A stretch of DNA of 17,932 bases from positions 1 through 17,932 of the forward strand of contig JAKSCZ010000517.1 of NCBI GenBank assembly GCA_022360335.1. The letters run 5' to 3'. Origin of the DNA: Pseudomonadota bacterium. GTDB taxonomy: Bacteria > Pseudomonadota > Gammaproteobacteria > Steroidobacterales > Woeseiaceae. This document shows positions 1 through 6,649 of the stretch, piece after piece (position 1 is the first letter of the stretch; each line of letters starts with the position of its first letter). The translations under genes and the position numbers were made by a program. The notes under the pieces are model-generated. The model had not been told where the DNA came from. It made no database searches and saw nothing but the letters and a program-made list of their open reading frames with translations.

Positions 1-57
1 ATCGGTCGGCCGCGAGAACAGCGTCATGACCGAACGCCGGTTGGCTACGACCGCCAT
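1..57 (-). CDS. sspA: stringent starvation protein A, N-terminal fragment (runs off the window)
   Basis: Only the first 19 codons lie in the window, reading MAVVANRRSVMTLFSRPTD. This matches the start of SspA, whose E. coli form begins MAVAANKRSVMTLFSGPTD. SspA is a glutathione-transferase-fold protein that binds RNA polymerase and acts in stationary-phase and acid-stress gene control. The ATG overlaps the petC stop by one base (TGATG), so it is probably translationally coupled to the bc1 operon. The petABC-sspA order is common in gammaproteobacteria. The identification rests on a short but distinctive N-terminus and on context; the GST fold itself is outside the window. Confidence 0.85.
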   Translation of the reverse strand, partial: MAVVANRRSVMTLFSRPTD

Positions 58-830
58 CACTGCACGTCCTTCCAGATCTGCTTCTTGAGCTGGGCGGCCA
101 GGACGAAGAAGAAGATCAGGAACATGAGCACCCAGACGCCCAGCTTGCGGCGATCCTGGCGAATCGGCTCGGCGATGAAGGCGAGGAAATTCGTGGTATC
201 GCGGACGAAGTCGTCGTAGTCCCCGGCATCCATCGACCCCGCGGACAAGGGCCGGAAGTCTTCGAACACCGCCGTGCGAATCTCCTCGTCGGTGCCTTCG
301 TTTTCGACGTGCTCGACGAAGTGCGCCTCCTGATATCCCTGCAACTCCCACAGAACGTGCGGCATGCTCGTACCCGCGAGTACCACGTTGTTCACGCCGG
401 TCGGGCTGCCCGGTTCGACGTAGTATCCCTTCAGGAAGTTGTAGATGTAGTCCGCGCCTTTGGCCCGCGCCATCAGCGACAGATCGGGCGGCGCCTTGCC
501 GTACCAGCGCGCGCCGTCCTCGGGCGGCATTGCCGAACGAATCGTCTCGAAGGTCTTCTCGGCATTGAACATCAGGTTGTCGATCAGCTGCTCCTCGGAC
601 AATTCGAGGGCTTTGCCGATCGTCTTGAAACGGACGTACTGCGCCGAGTGACAGCCGGAACAGTAGTTCATGAAGTTGCGCGCGCCGCGCTGCAGCGACG
701 AGACGTTGTCCGGATCGATCTCCGACGGCTCGAGGTGAACGCTGCCGCCGGCGGCCAGACCGCCCTGCGATACCGTGAAGCACGTACCGAGTACCAGCAC
801 ACCGGCGATCGTCTTCTTGAAATTACGCAT
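57..830 (-). CDS. petC: ubiquinol-cytochrome c reductase, cytochrome c1 subunit
   Basis: Cytochrome c1 carries electrons from the Rieske protein to soluble cytochrome c in the bc1 complex. The 257-residue product starts with an export signal (about residues 1-27). It has a heme-c attachment motif C57-S-G-C60-H61 and a likely axial methionine M156 in GTSMPHVLW, typical of cytochrome c1. The C-terminus has one hydrophobic anchor (about residues 230-249) followed by basic residues, so the heme domain faces the periplasm. The start codon overlaps the petB stop by 8 bases (ATGCGTAA) and the stop overlaps the sspA start by one base. All expected motifs are present and nothing looks truncated. Confidence 0.97.
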   Translation of the reverse strand: MRNFKKTIAGVLVLGTCFTVSQGGLAAGGSVHLEPSEIDPDNVSSLQRGARNFMNYCSGCHSAQYVRFKTIGKALELSEEQLIDNLMFNAEKTFETIRSAMPPEDGARWYGKAPPDLSLMARAKGADYIYNFLKGYYVEPGSPTGVNNVVLAGTSMPHVLWELQGYQEAHFVEHVENEGTDEEIRTAVFEDFRPLSAGSMDAGDYDDFVRDTTNFLAFIAEPIRQDRRKLGVWVLMFLIFFFVLAAQLKKQIWKDVQ

Positions 831-2073
831 GGTAGACCACCCTGTCCGGGACGGGCTTCGTCTTGTCCATTGCCGTGTAGAACGGCATCAGCAGGAAGAA
901 AGCGAAATACAGAGCCGAGAAGATTCGTGCGAACATCACATAGGTCGGCGTGGCCGCCTGCAGCCCGAGCCATCCGAGCGCGATGAACGAGATGACGAAG
1001 ACCGTCAGCGCCGTCTTGTACATCCAGCCGCGATAGCGGATGGACCTGACGCGACAGCGATCCAGCCACGGCAGGAACACCGGCAGCACGACGGCGATCG
1101 CGAACAGGATGAAACCCCACAACTTGTCGGGAACCGCACGCAGGATCGCGTAGTACGGCGTGTAGTACCAGACCGGAGCGATGTGCTCCGGCGTCGCCGT
1201 CACGTTGGCGGGCTCGAAGTTGGCGTGTTCCAGGAACAGGCCGCCCATCTCGGGCGCGAAGAAAACCACCGAGGCGAAGATCATCAGGAAGACGATGATC
1301 GCGACGAGGTCCTTCGACGTGTGGTGCGGATGGAAGGGGACGCCGTCGAGCGGCACGCCGTCGGGACCCTTCTTCTCCTTGATCTCGATGCCGTCGGGAT
1401 TGTTGGAACCGACCTCGTGCAGCGCCACGATGTGGACGAAGACGAGCGCGATCAGCGCCAGCGGCAACAGGATCACGTGCAGCGCAAAGAAGCGGTTCAA
1501 GGTAATGTCCGAGATCGAGTAGTCGCCGCGGATGAACTCGACGAGCGTGTCGCCGATGACCGGAATCGCGCCGAACAGCGAGATGATCACCTGCGCGCCC
1601 CAGTAGGACATCTGGCCCCAGGGCAGCAGATAACCCGCAAAGCCTTCGGCCATCAGGACGAAGAAGATCAGCATGCCGATCAGCCAGATCAACTCGCGGG
1701 GCTTCTTGTAGGAGCCGTACAGCATCGCGCGGAACATGTGCAGGTACACGACGATGAAGAAGAACGACGCGCCGGTCGAATGCATGTAGCGGATGAGCCA
1801 GCCCCATTCGAGGTCGCGCATGATGTACTCGACGGACGCAAAGGCTTCGGCGGCCGACGGCTTGTAGTTCATCGTCAGGAAGATGCCCGTTATCAACTGG
1901 ATCGCGAGTACCACGAACGCGAGCACGCCGAAGACGTACCACCAGTTGAAGTTCTTGGAGGCGTAGTACCTGGTGACGTGATGCTCCATCGTCTTGGTGA
2001 ACGGGAAGCGATCGTCGATCCATTTCATGAAGCCGCCCTGCGGCTTGCCGACTTCTGCTTCGATTCTGGCCAC
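823..2073 (-). CDS. petB: ubiquinol-cytochrome c reductase, cytochrome b subunit
   Basis: Cytochrome b is the membrane core of the bc1 complex and holds both quinone sites and two b hemes. With the start chosen here the product has 416 residues. The heme-ligand histidine pairs are H98/H112 and H199/H214; the second pair is 15 residues apart, as in other beta/gammaproteobacterial forms. The Qo motif is PVWY (about 300-303) instead of PEWY. The start is a GTG whose G is the last base of the petA stop (TAGTG), with GGGAG seven bases upstream. An in-frame ATG at 2028 (MKWIDDRFPF) would give 401 residues and fits some homologues, but its ribosome site is weaker. Several hydrophobic helices span the whole protein. 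Product certain, start moderately sure. Confidence 0.95.
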   Translation of the reverse strand: MARIEAEVGKPQGGFMKWIDDRFPFTKTMEHHVTRYYASKNFNWWYVFGVLAFVVLAIQLITGIFLTMNYKPSAAEAFASVEYIMRDLEWGWLIRYMHSTGASFFFIVVYLHMFRAMLYGSYKKPRELIWLIGMLIFFVLMAEGFAGYLLPWGQMSYWGAQVIISLFGAIPVIGDTLVEFIRGDYSISDITLNRFFALHVILLPLALIALVFVHIVALHEVGSNNPDGIEIKEKKGPDGVPLDGVPFHPHHTSKDLVAIIVFLMIFASVVFFAPEMGGLFLEHANFEPANVTATPEHIAPVWYYTPYYAILRAVPDKLWGFILFAIAVVLPVFLPWLDRCRVRSIRYRGWMYKTALTVFVISFIALGWLGLQAATPTYVMFARIFSALYFAFFLLMPFYTAMDKTKPVPDRVVYHA

Positions 2074-2660
2074 TACGCTGCTCCCGAATCCTGGCCGATC
2101 AGGATCAGGTCGTCCCTGACGAATCGGTGCGGGGGCACCCGCAGGTTGGTCGGCGCCGGAACGCCCTTGAAGACGCGACCGGCGAAATCGAACTTCGAAC
2201 CGTGGCACGGACAGAAGAAACCGCCGGCATAGTCGGGGGCCAGGGTCGCATCGAAGTCTTCGAGCGGCGCACAGCCGAGGTGCGTGCACGAACCTTCGAC
2301 GACGAGGTATTCGGGCTTGATGGACCGGGTCTCGTTGGCGGCGTAGTCGGGCTGCTGGTCGGCGACCTCCGAATTCGGGTCGCGCAGCTGATCCCGGTCC
2401 ACCGGCAGCTTGTCCAGCATCTTCTCGTCGCGGCGCAACACGAACACGAGCCTGCCGCGCCACATGACCCGGATCATCTCGCCCGGCTGCATCGAGCCCA
2501 GCGGGACTTCGACCGGGGCGCCCATCGCCTGGGCCCGGGCGCTGGGCTGAAGCGAGGATATGAACGGTATCGCCGCCATGCCCGCGCCGGCGACGCCTGT
2601 CACGACGGTTGCAACGGTAAGAAAATGACGCCTGTTGCGATCAAGGTCGTCTTCGGTCAT
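2073..2660 (-). CDS. petA: ubiquinol-cytochrome c reductase, Rieske iron-sulfur subunit
   Basis: The Rieske protein takes the first electron from ubiquinol and passes it to cytochrome c1. The 195-residue product has a twin-arginine type N-terminus (RNRRHFLT, residues 8-15) followed by a hydrophobic segment that serves as a Tat signal-anchor. The two cluster-binding boxes are complete: box 1 is C125-T-H127-L-G-C130 and box 2 is C150-P-C152-H153-G-S. C125, H127, C150 and H153 should bind the 2Fe-2S cluster, with C130-C152 as the disulfide. The start ATG has GGAG a few bases upstream. It is the first gene of the petABC(-sspA) operon; the 215 bp upstream hold its likely promoter. Confidence 0.97.
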   Translation of the reverse strand: MTEDDLDRNRRHFLTVATVVTGVAGAGMAAIPFISSLQPSARAQAMGAPVEVPLGSMQPGEMIRVMWRGRLVFVLRRDEKMLDKLPVDRDQLRDPNSEVADQQPDYAANETRSIKPEYLVVEGSCTHLGCAPLEDFDATLAPDYAGGFFCPCHGSKFDFAGRVFKGVPAPTNLRVPPHRFVRDDLILIGQDSGAA

Positions 2661-2722
2661 CAGGCACTCCCATCAAGCCGTCCATCGACGACGGCTCTGT
2701 TCAATCGGCGCTTTTTAGCTTT

Positions 2723-2732
2723 GTTTCGAAAC
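2723..2732. repeat. 10-bp perfect palindrome in the petA leader
   Basis: GTTTCGAAAC is self-complementary. It lies about 60 bp upstream of the petA start and would fall in the petA 5' untranslated leader if the promoter at 2809-2837 is used. It could be an operator half of a dimeric regulator, or chance. Confidence 0.3.
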
Positions 2733-2739
2733 TGGTAGA

Positions 2740-2760
2740 TTTGCAGCAAACCGGGTTTGC
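2740..2760. repeat. overlapping inverted repeats (mutually exclusive stems) upstream of petA
   Basis: Two inverted repeats share one arm. TTTGC-A-GCAAA covers 2740-2750, and GCAAACC-G-GGTTTGC covers 2746-2760 with seven perfect pairs. The central GCAAA can pair with TTTGC on either side but not with both. In DNA this could be an operator array. In the petA leader RNA it would give two alternative short stems. The sequence symmetry is seen directly; a regulatory role is inference. Confidence 0.4.
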
Positions 2761-2808
2761 CGTCAGGATGACGCTTGCCCCGGATATTAGGTGCGGAAAC
2801 CACGGCGC

Positions 2809-2837
2809 ATTATACACGTGGCCAATCGAAATTGGCT
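2809..2837 (-). promoter_or_regulatory. candidate promoter of the petABC operon
   Basis: On the minus strand there is a perfect TATAAT at 2814-2809. At the 17-bp spacing the -35 position reads AGCCAA, which is poor, and it is overlapped by the inverted repeat at 2821-2836. A strong -10 with a weak -35 covered by a dyad suggests a promoter that is regulated. The implied leader to petA is roughly 140 nt. On the plus strand the same bases give TATACA (2811-2816), so a degS promoter here is also possible. Confidence 0.4.
2821..2836. repeat. inverted repeat over the -35 region between petA and degS
   Basis: GCCAAT-CGAA-ATTGGC is a perfect 6-bp inverted repeat with a 4-bp spacer. It sits on the -35 side of the minus-strand TATAAT at 2809-2814, and about 40 bp upstream of the degS start. 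It could be an operator for either divergent gene, or a hairpin in the degS leader. No regulator can be named from the sequence. Confidence 0.35.
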
Positions 2838-2875
2838 AGCCGCCGAATAGGGACGAACCCCGCCAAGGACCTCGC

Positions 2876-3940
2876 GTGGCGAAACTGAAGTCAGTAATTG
2901 TCTTTGTCCTGCAGTCGATCGTCGTAGGTCTCGCGGTCGCCTTCCTCGTCGTGCTCGTTCGCCCCGACCTGATGCCGGGCATCGGCAACGCCGAGACGAG
3001 CCCCGCGAGCTACGCGGATGCCGTCAGCCGGAGCGCCGCCTCGGTGGCCAACATCTACACCAAACGACTCGTCCAGACGACCGACGAACTGACGAATCGG
3101 GCCCGCTTCCGCGTCGACACGGTCTTCGCTTCCGCCGTCGTGCTCGACGAGGACGGCTATCTCGTCACGAACTACCACGTGTTCCGCGAGGAACCGACCG
3201 AGATACGTGTGCAGTTCACCGACGGGCGCATCGCCGAACCCGAGATCGTGGGTTACGACCCCGAGACCGACCTCGCCCTGCTCAGGGTCGACCTGCCCGG
3301 ACTCGAGCCGATCCGGATGGCGCGCTCGCACGACCTGCGCATCGGTGACGTCGTCCTCGCGATCGGCAATCCTTACGGCCTCGCAACGTCGGTGACCCAG
3401 GGCATCGTCAGCGCGACGGGCCGAAATCTCTACCAGCTCGTGACCTTCGCGAACTTCATCCAGACGGACGCCGCCATCAACGCGGGCAATTCGGGCGGCG
3501 CACTCGTCAACAGCCTCGGCGAGCTCGTCGGTATCAATGCGGCCGTGCTGGCGGAAGACGCCGGCACCGAGGGCATCGGCTTTGCCATCCCCGTGGATCT
3601 CGTGCGCGGCGTCGTCGAGCAGATCAAGCTGCACGGCCGCGTCATCCGGGGCTACATGGGTTTGCTGCCCGACGATCTGACCGATGCCGAGCGCCGCGCG
3701 CACGGCATCGACGACAGTACCGGCATCATCCTGATGACGGTCTACGAAGACGGGCCGGCGGAGGCGGCCGACCTGCGCGCAGGCGACATCATCCTCGAGA
3801 TCAACGGCGAACCGGTCTACTCGCAGCGCCAGGCGCTGCTGATTTCAGCCAGCACCTCGCCCGGCGACACCGTCGATGTGCTGGGCCTGAGGGACGGCGG
3901 GCGATTCCGGACGACGGTGACGGCCGGAGAACGGCCGTAG
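2876..3940 (+). CDS. degS: DegS/HtrA-family membrane-anchored periplasmic serine protease
   Basis: The 354-residue product matches DegS in length (E. coli 355) and layout: one N-terminal membrane anchor (about residues 6-28), a trypsin-like protease domain, and a single C-terminal PDZ domain (about 258-350). The catalytic triad is visible as H101 (NYHVF), D132 (TDLALLRV) and S206 (GNSGGAL). DegS-type proteases cut the anti-sigma factor RseA when misfolded outer-membrane proteins bind the PDZ domain, releasing sigma-E. The anchor and single PDZ argue against DegP, which has two. The start is GTG with AAGGA six bases upstream. A strand usually reading GSG reads ASA here (about 85-87). The TAG stop is formed by the head of the REP cluster that follows. 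AlgW or DegQ-like naming is the main alternative. Confidence 0.9.
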   Translation: MAKLKSVIVFVLQSIVVGLAVAFLVVLVRPDLMPGIGNAETSPASYADAVSRSAASVANIYTKRLVQTTDELTNRARFRVDTVFASAVVLDEDGYLVTNYHVFREEPTEIRVQFTDGRIAEPEIVGYDPETDLALLRVDLPGLEPIRMARSHDLRIGDVVLAIGNPYGLATSVTQGIVSATGRNLYQLVTFANFIQTDAAINAGNSGGALVNSLGELVGINAAVLAEDAGTEGIGFAIPVDLVRGVVEQIKLHGRVIRGYMGLLPDDLTDAERRAHGIDDSTGIILMTVYEDGPAEAADLRAGDIILEINGEPVYSQRQALLISASTSPGDTVDVLGLRDGGRFRTTVTAGERP

Positions 3941-4019
3941 GAGCGGCTGTAGGAGCGGCTTTAGCCGCGATTCGGGCCTGAAGGCCCTCCTACAAGGCCC
4001 TCCTGCAAGGCCCTCCTAC
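3937..4019. repeat. GTAG-type REP cluster between convergent degS and murA
   Basis: A partial forward unit GTAGGAGCGGCT (3937-3948) is followed by a full forward unit (3949-3970: GTAGGAG, a stem made of GCGGCT and AGCCGC, then GA). An inverted unit follows at 3972-3993, and then two more copies of its tail. Units with the GTAG head followed by an imperfect palindrome are the REP class mobilised by RAYT transposases in Pseudomonas and Stenotrophomonas. The cluster fills the whole gap between two genes that point at each other, so it could also block read-through in both directions. No T-run follows, so it is not a classical intrinsic terminator. Confidence 0.85.
3981..4019. repeat. three tandem copies of a 13-bp unit
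   Basis: AAGGCCCTCCTAC (3981-3993), AAGGCCCTCCTGC (3994-4006) and AAGGCCCTCCTAC (4007-4019) sit head to tail and differ at one base. The first copy is the outer half of the inverted REP unit, so the array looks like local duplication of a REP end. It stops 10 bp short of the murA stop codon. Confidence 0.9.
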
Positions 4020-4029
4020 GTCGAGGTTG

Positions 4030-5286
4030 TCAGACCACCCGCGTGATCGACGCACCGAGCTGCCGCAGTTTTTCCTCGATGCGCTCGTAGCCGCGATCGA
4101 CGTGATAGATGCGATCGACGACGGTGTCGCCCTCGGCGGCCAGCCCGGCCAGCACGAGGCCGGCCGACGCACGCAGGTCCGTCGCCATGACGGGCGCCGC
4201 GTTCAGCCGGTCGACGCCGGTGCAGATCGCGGTATGGCCTTCGAGCCGGATATCGGCGCCCATGCGCTGCAGTTCGAGCACGTGCTGGAAGCGGTTCTCG
4301 AAAATCGTCTCGGTGATCGTGCCCACGCCCTCGGCAACGGCGTTCATTGCGCAGAACTGCGCCTGCATGTCGGTCGGAAACGCGGGGTACGGCGCCGTGC
4401 GAACGTCGATTGCGCGCGGCCGCCGGCCCTGCATGTCGACCTCGATCCAGTCGTCGCCGGTGTCGACGGCGGCGCCGGCTTCGGCCAGCTTGATCAGCAC
4501 GGCCTCGAGCGTCTCCGGCGCCGTATCGACGGCGCGGATCCTGCCGCCGGTCATCGCCGCCGCCACGAGGTAGGTACCCGTCTCGATACGGTCCGGCAGC
4601 ACCTCGTGCCGCGTCCCGCCCAGGCGCTCGACGCCCTGCACGACGATGGTACTGCTGCCCGCACCCTCGATCCTGGCGCCCATGCCCGCCAGGAAAGCGG
4701 CGAGGTCGGACACCTCGGGTTCCCGCGCCGCGTTCTCGAGCACGGTCTCGCCGTCGGCCAGAACCGCGGCCATGAGCAGGTTCTCGGTCCCGGTGACGGT
4801 GACGGTGTCGAAGACGACGTGCGCACCCTTCAGGCGCTCGGCCCGCGCCTTGATGAACCCTTCCTCGACGACCACGTCGGCGCCCATCGCCTGCAGCCCG
4901 GCGACGTGCAGGTTGACCGGCCGCGCACCGATCGCACATCCGCCGGGCAGCGACACGTCCGCCTCGCCGAAACGCGCGACGAGCGGCCCGAGCACGAGAA
5001 TCGACGCACGCATCGTCTTGACGAGTTCGTACGGCGCCTGCCGCCGCTCGACACTCGAAGCGTCGACCTCGATGCCCGCCTTGTCGTCGATCGTGACCGT
5101 CACGCCCATCATCTGAAGCAGCGACAGCATCGTCGTTACGTCCCTGAGGTACGGGACGTTACCGATCGTTACGGGCTCCGTCGCCACGAGCGTACCGGCG
5201 AGTATCGGCAGCGCGGCGTTCTTGGCGCCCGATACCCTTACCGTTCCCGACAGCCGCGAGCCGCCCGAAATCGACAACTTATCCAA
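4030..5286 (-). CDS. murA: UDP-N-acetylglucosamine 1-carboxyvinyltransferase (MurA)
   Basis: MurA transfers enolpyruvate from PEP to UDP-GlcNAc, the first committed step of peptidoglycan synthesis, in the cytoplasm. The product has the conserved N-terminal SGAKNAALPIL, the catalytic-loop cysteine in LPGGCAIGARP (C117 with this start), NAAREPE, and the C-terminal VDRIYHVDRGYERIE. I chose a TTG start at 5286 because it gives MDKLSISGG, which aligns with the E. coli start MDKFRVQG, and 418 residues against 419. A GGGA lies nine bases upstream. The alternative GTG at 5310 adds eight residues and has no visible ribosome site. The gene overlaps the end of ibaG by 8 bases and is surely in the same operon. 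The catalytic residue is Cys, so fosfomycin sensitivity at the target is expected. Confidence 0.96.
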   Translation of the reverse strand: MDKLSISGGSRLSGTVRVSGAKNAALPILAGTLVATEPVTIGNVPYLRDVTTMLSLLQMMGVTVTIDDKAGIEVDASSVERRQAPYELVKTMRASILVLGPLVARFGEADVSLPGGCAIGARPVNLHVAGLQAMGADVVVEEGFIKARAERLKGAHVVFDTVTVTGTENLLMAAVLADGETVLENAAREPEVSDLAAFLAGMGARIEGAGSSTIVVQGVERLGGTRHEVLPDRIETGTYLVAAAMTGGRIRAVDTAPETLEAVLIKLAEAGAAVDTGDDWIEVDMQGRRPRAIDVRTAPYPAFPTDMQAQFCAMNAVAEGVGTITETIFENRFQHVLELQRMGADIRLEGHTAICTGVDRLNAAPVMATDLRASAGLVLAGLAAEGDTVVDRIYHVDRGYERIEEKLRQLGASITRVV

Positions 5287-5536
5287 GGTCCGCGTTCCCG
5301 CCGCGCGCACGCCATTCGTCGGGCGTCAGCGCGCTTATCGACAGTGCGTGAATCTCGTTGCCGACCAGCGTCCCGAGGCAGGCGTACACGAGCTGGTGCC
5401 GGGCGAGCGGACGCTTTCCCTCGAACTCGGCGGCGACGACGAGGGCCTCGTAATGCGTGTTGTCGTCGCTCAGGACCTCGACGACGGCGCCGTCGAAGCC
5501 TTCCTGGATCAGTTGTGCGATACGGGCTGGGTCCAT
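5279..5536 (-). CDS. ibaG: BolA-family protein IbaG
   Basis: The 85-residue product is a BolA-type protein of the YrbA/IbaG branch. It resembles E. coli IbaG in the middle (GKRPLARHQLVYACLG) and in the C-terminal motif IHALSISALTPDEW. BolA proteins pair with monothiol glutaredoxins around iron-sulfur clusters; IbaG is linked to acid stress in E. coli. The gene sits directly upstream of murA with an 8-base overlap, the order known from E. coli and Pseudomonas. The start ATG has no strong Shine-Dalgarno sequence. A likely sigma-70 promoter lies about 35 bp upstream at 5571-5599. In most relatives the mla genes precede it; here none do. Confidence 0.9.
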   Translation of the reverse strand: MDPARIAQLIQEGFDGAVVEVLSDDNTHYEALVVAAEFEGKRPLARHQLVYACLGTLVGNEIHALSISALTPDEWRARGGNADLG

Positions 5537-5570
5537 GACCGGTCGTCGAAGCTAAACATCAGGGGCGCGC

Positions 5571-5599
5571 AGTGTAAAGCATTCCGCCCGGCATCCCAA
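5571..5599 (-). promoter_or_regulatory. candidate sigma-70 promoter of ibaG-murA
   Basis: Read on the minus strand, TTGGGA (5599-5594) and TACACT (5576-5571) are separated by exactly 17 bp. Each hexamer matches four of six consensus bases. Transcription would begin near 5564, leaving a leader of about 28 nt before the ibaG ATG. The position, in the divergent gap to yrbG, fits. Confidence 0.5.
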
Positions 5600-5651
5600 C
5601 GCAATCCGCCGATTTGTGTATCATAGCCGGCCCTTTGGACGACGACATTCG

Positions 5652-6617
5652 ATGATCGCCAACGTACTCCTCCTGCTGGCAGGCTTGGCGCTCCTGATCT
5701 GGGGCGCCGACCGGTTCGTTCACGGCGCAGCCGCAACGGCCCGCAATCTCGGCGTTGCCCCGCTCATGATCGGCCTCACCGTCGTCGCCTTCGCAACCTC
5801 GGCGCCCGAGATTCTGGTCTCGGCAGTGGCGGCCACGGACGGGCAGCCGGGCCTCGCCTTCGGCAATGCGATCGGTTCGAACATCGTCAACATCGGGCTC
5901 GTGCTCGGCGTGACCGCAATGGTCCGGCCGATCAAGCTCGAATCGGCGACGCTGCAGCGCGAGATGCCCGCCCTGCTCGCCGTCTCGCTGCTGACGGTCT
6001 CGTTGTTTCTCGACACGTTCCTGAGCCGCATCGACGGCATCGTCATGCTGACCGGCCTGGTCATCGTCATGGTCTGGCTCGCACGCCTGGGGCTGAGGTC
6101 CGCCGCCAACGACCCGATTGCCATGGATTACGAGGCCGAGATTCCCAGCGACGTCACGATGACCCGGTCCATCGTGTGGCTCATGGTCGGCCTCGTGACG
6201 CTGCTGATCGGCGCCGAACTACTCGTCGACGGCGCGGTCGGCATCGCCGAGCTGCTGGGCGTGTCCGAGGTCGTCATCGGCATCACGATCGTCGCGTTCG
6301 GCACCAGCCTGCCCGAACTCGCCGTCTCGGTGGCCAGTGCGCTCAAGGGCGAATACGGTCTCGCAATCGGCAACATCGTCGGCTCCAACATCTTCAACCT
6401 GCTGGCCGTCATCGGCGTCGCCGCGACGATATCACCGTCCGCGCTGGCGCCGACCGTGCTGTCGCTGCACATCTTCGTCATGGTCGCATTCACGCTGGTG
6501 CTGTTCGCCATGACCTACGACTACGACGGCAAGGCGCAGCTGTCCCGGCTCGAGGGCCTGGCGTTGTTCGTCGCCTACGTCTCCTACAGCGGTTACGTGG
6601 TTGCCCAAAACATTTAG
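5652..6617 (+). CDS. yrbG: calcium/sodium antiporter, YrbG family
   Basis: This is a 321-residue inner-membrane protein of the Ca2+/cation antiporter superfamily with about ten hydrophobic segments. The two inverted-topology repeats are clear: ATSAPE (48-53) with GNAIGSN (71-77) in the first half, and GTSLPE (217-222) with GNIVGSN (240-246) in the second. These alpha-repeat acidic and polar residues form the cation site in NCX-type exchangers. The substrate pair in this organism is not shown by sequence. The start is set at MIANVLLLL; an in-frame ATG at 5616 would add twelve hydrophilic residues and is less likely. A TATCAT at 5619-5624 could be its -10, without a recognisable -35. It heads the plus-strand block, 32 bp before kdsD, as in E. 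coli. Confidence 0.9.
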   Translation: MIANVLLLLAGLALLIWGADRFVHGAAATARNLGVAPLMIGLTVVAFATSAPEILVSAVAATDGQPGLAFGNAIGSNIVNIGLVLGVTAMVRPIKLESATLQREMPALLAVSLLTVSLFLDTFLSRIDGIVMLTGLVIVMVWLARLGLRSAANDPIAMDYEAEIPSDVTMTRSIVWLMVGLVTLLIGAELLVDGAVGIAELLGVSEVVIGITIVAFGTSLPELAVSVASALKGEYGLAIGNIVGSNIFNLLAVIGVAATISPSALAPTVLSLHIFVMVAFTLVLFAMTYDYDGKAQLSRLEGLALFVAYVSYSGYVVAQNI

Positions 6618-6649
6618 AATACGGTGACCAGAACCGCCCGGGGCGAGAA

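Noticed and set aside
668..2023. Long minus-strand open frame (451 codons) within petB and petC
   Set aside because: It lies in another frame of the clear cytochrome b and c1 genes, and its product is arginine-rich with no recognisable motif. GC-rich DNA commonly leaves such shadow frames open.
775..2232. Plus-strand open frame (485 codons) antisense to petB
   Set aside because: Its composition is a low-complexity mix of D, R, E, H and Q typical of antisense frames of high-GC genes. It has no homology that I recognise and no ribosome site or promoter of its own.
3981..4019. Tandem repeats as a possible CRISPR array
   Set aside because: The units are 13 bp and directly adjoining, with no spacers, and are parts of a REP element. 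No cas gene is present.
3937..4029. REP cluster as an ordinary intrinsic terminator
   Set aside because: Stems are GC-rich but no T-run follows in either direction. A role in 3'-end stability is possible but not a classical terminator.
6176..6649. Upstream extension of the kdsD frame into yrbG
   Set aside because: The extra N-terminal residues are arginine-rich shadow sequence inside yrbG. KdsD homology begins just after the TTG at 6650.
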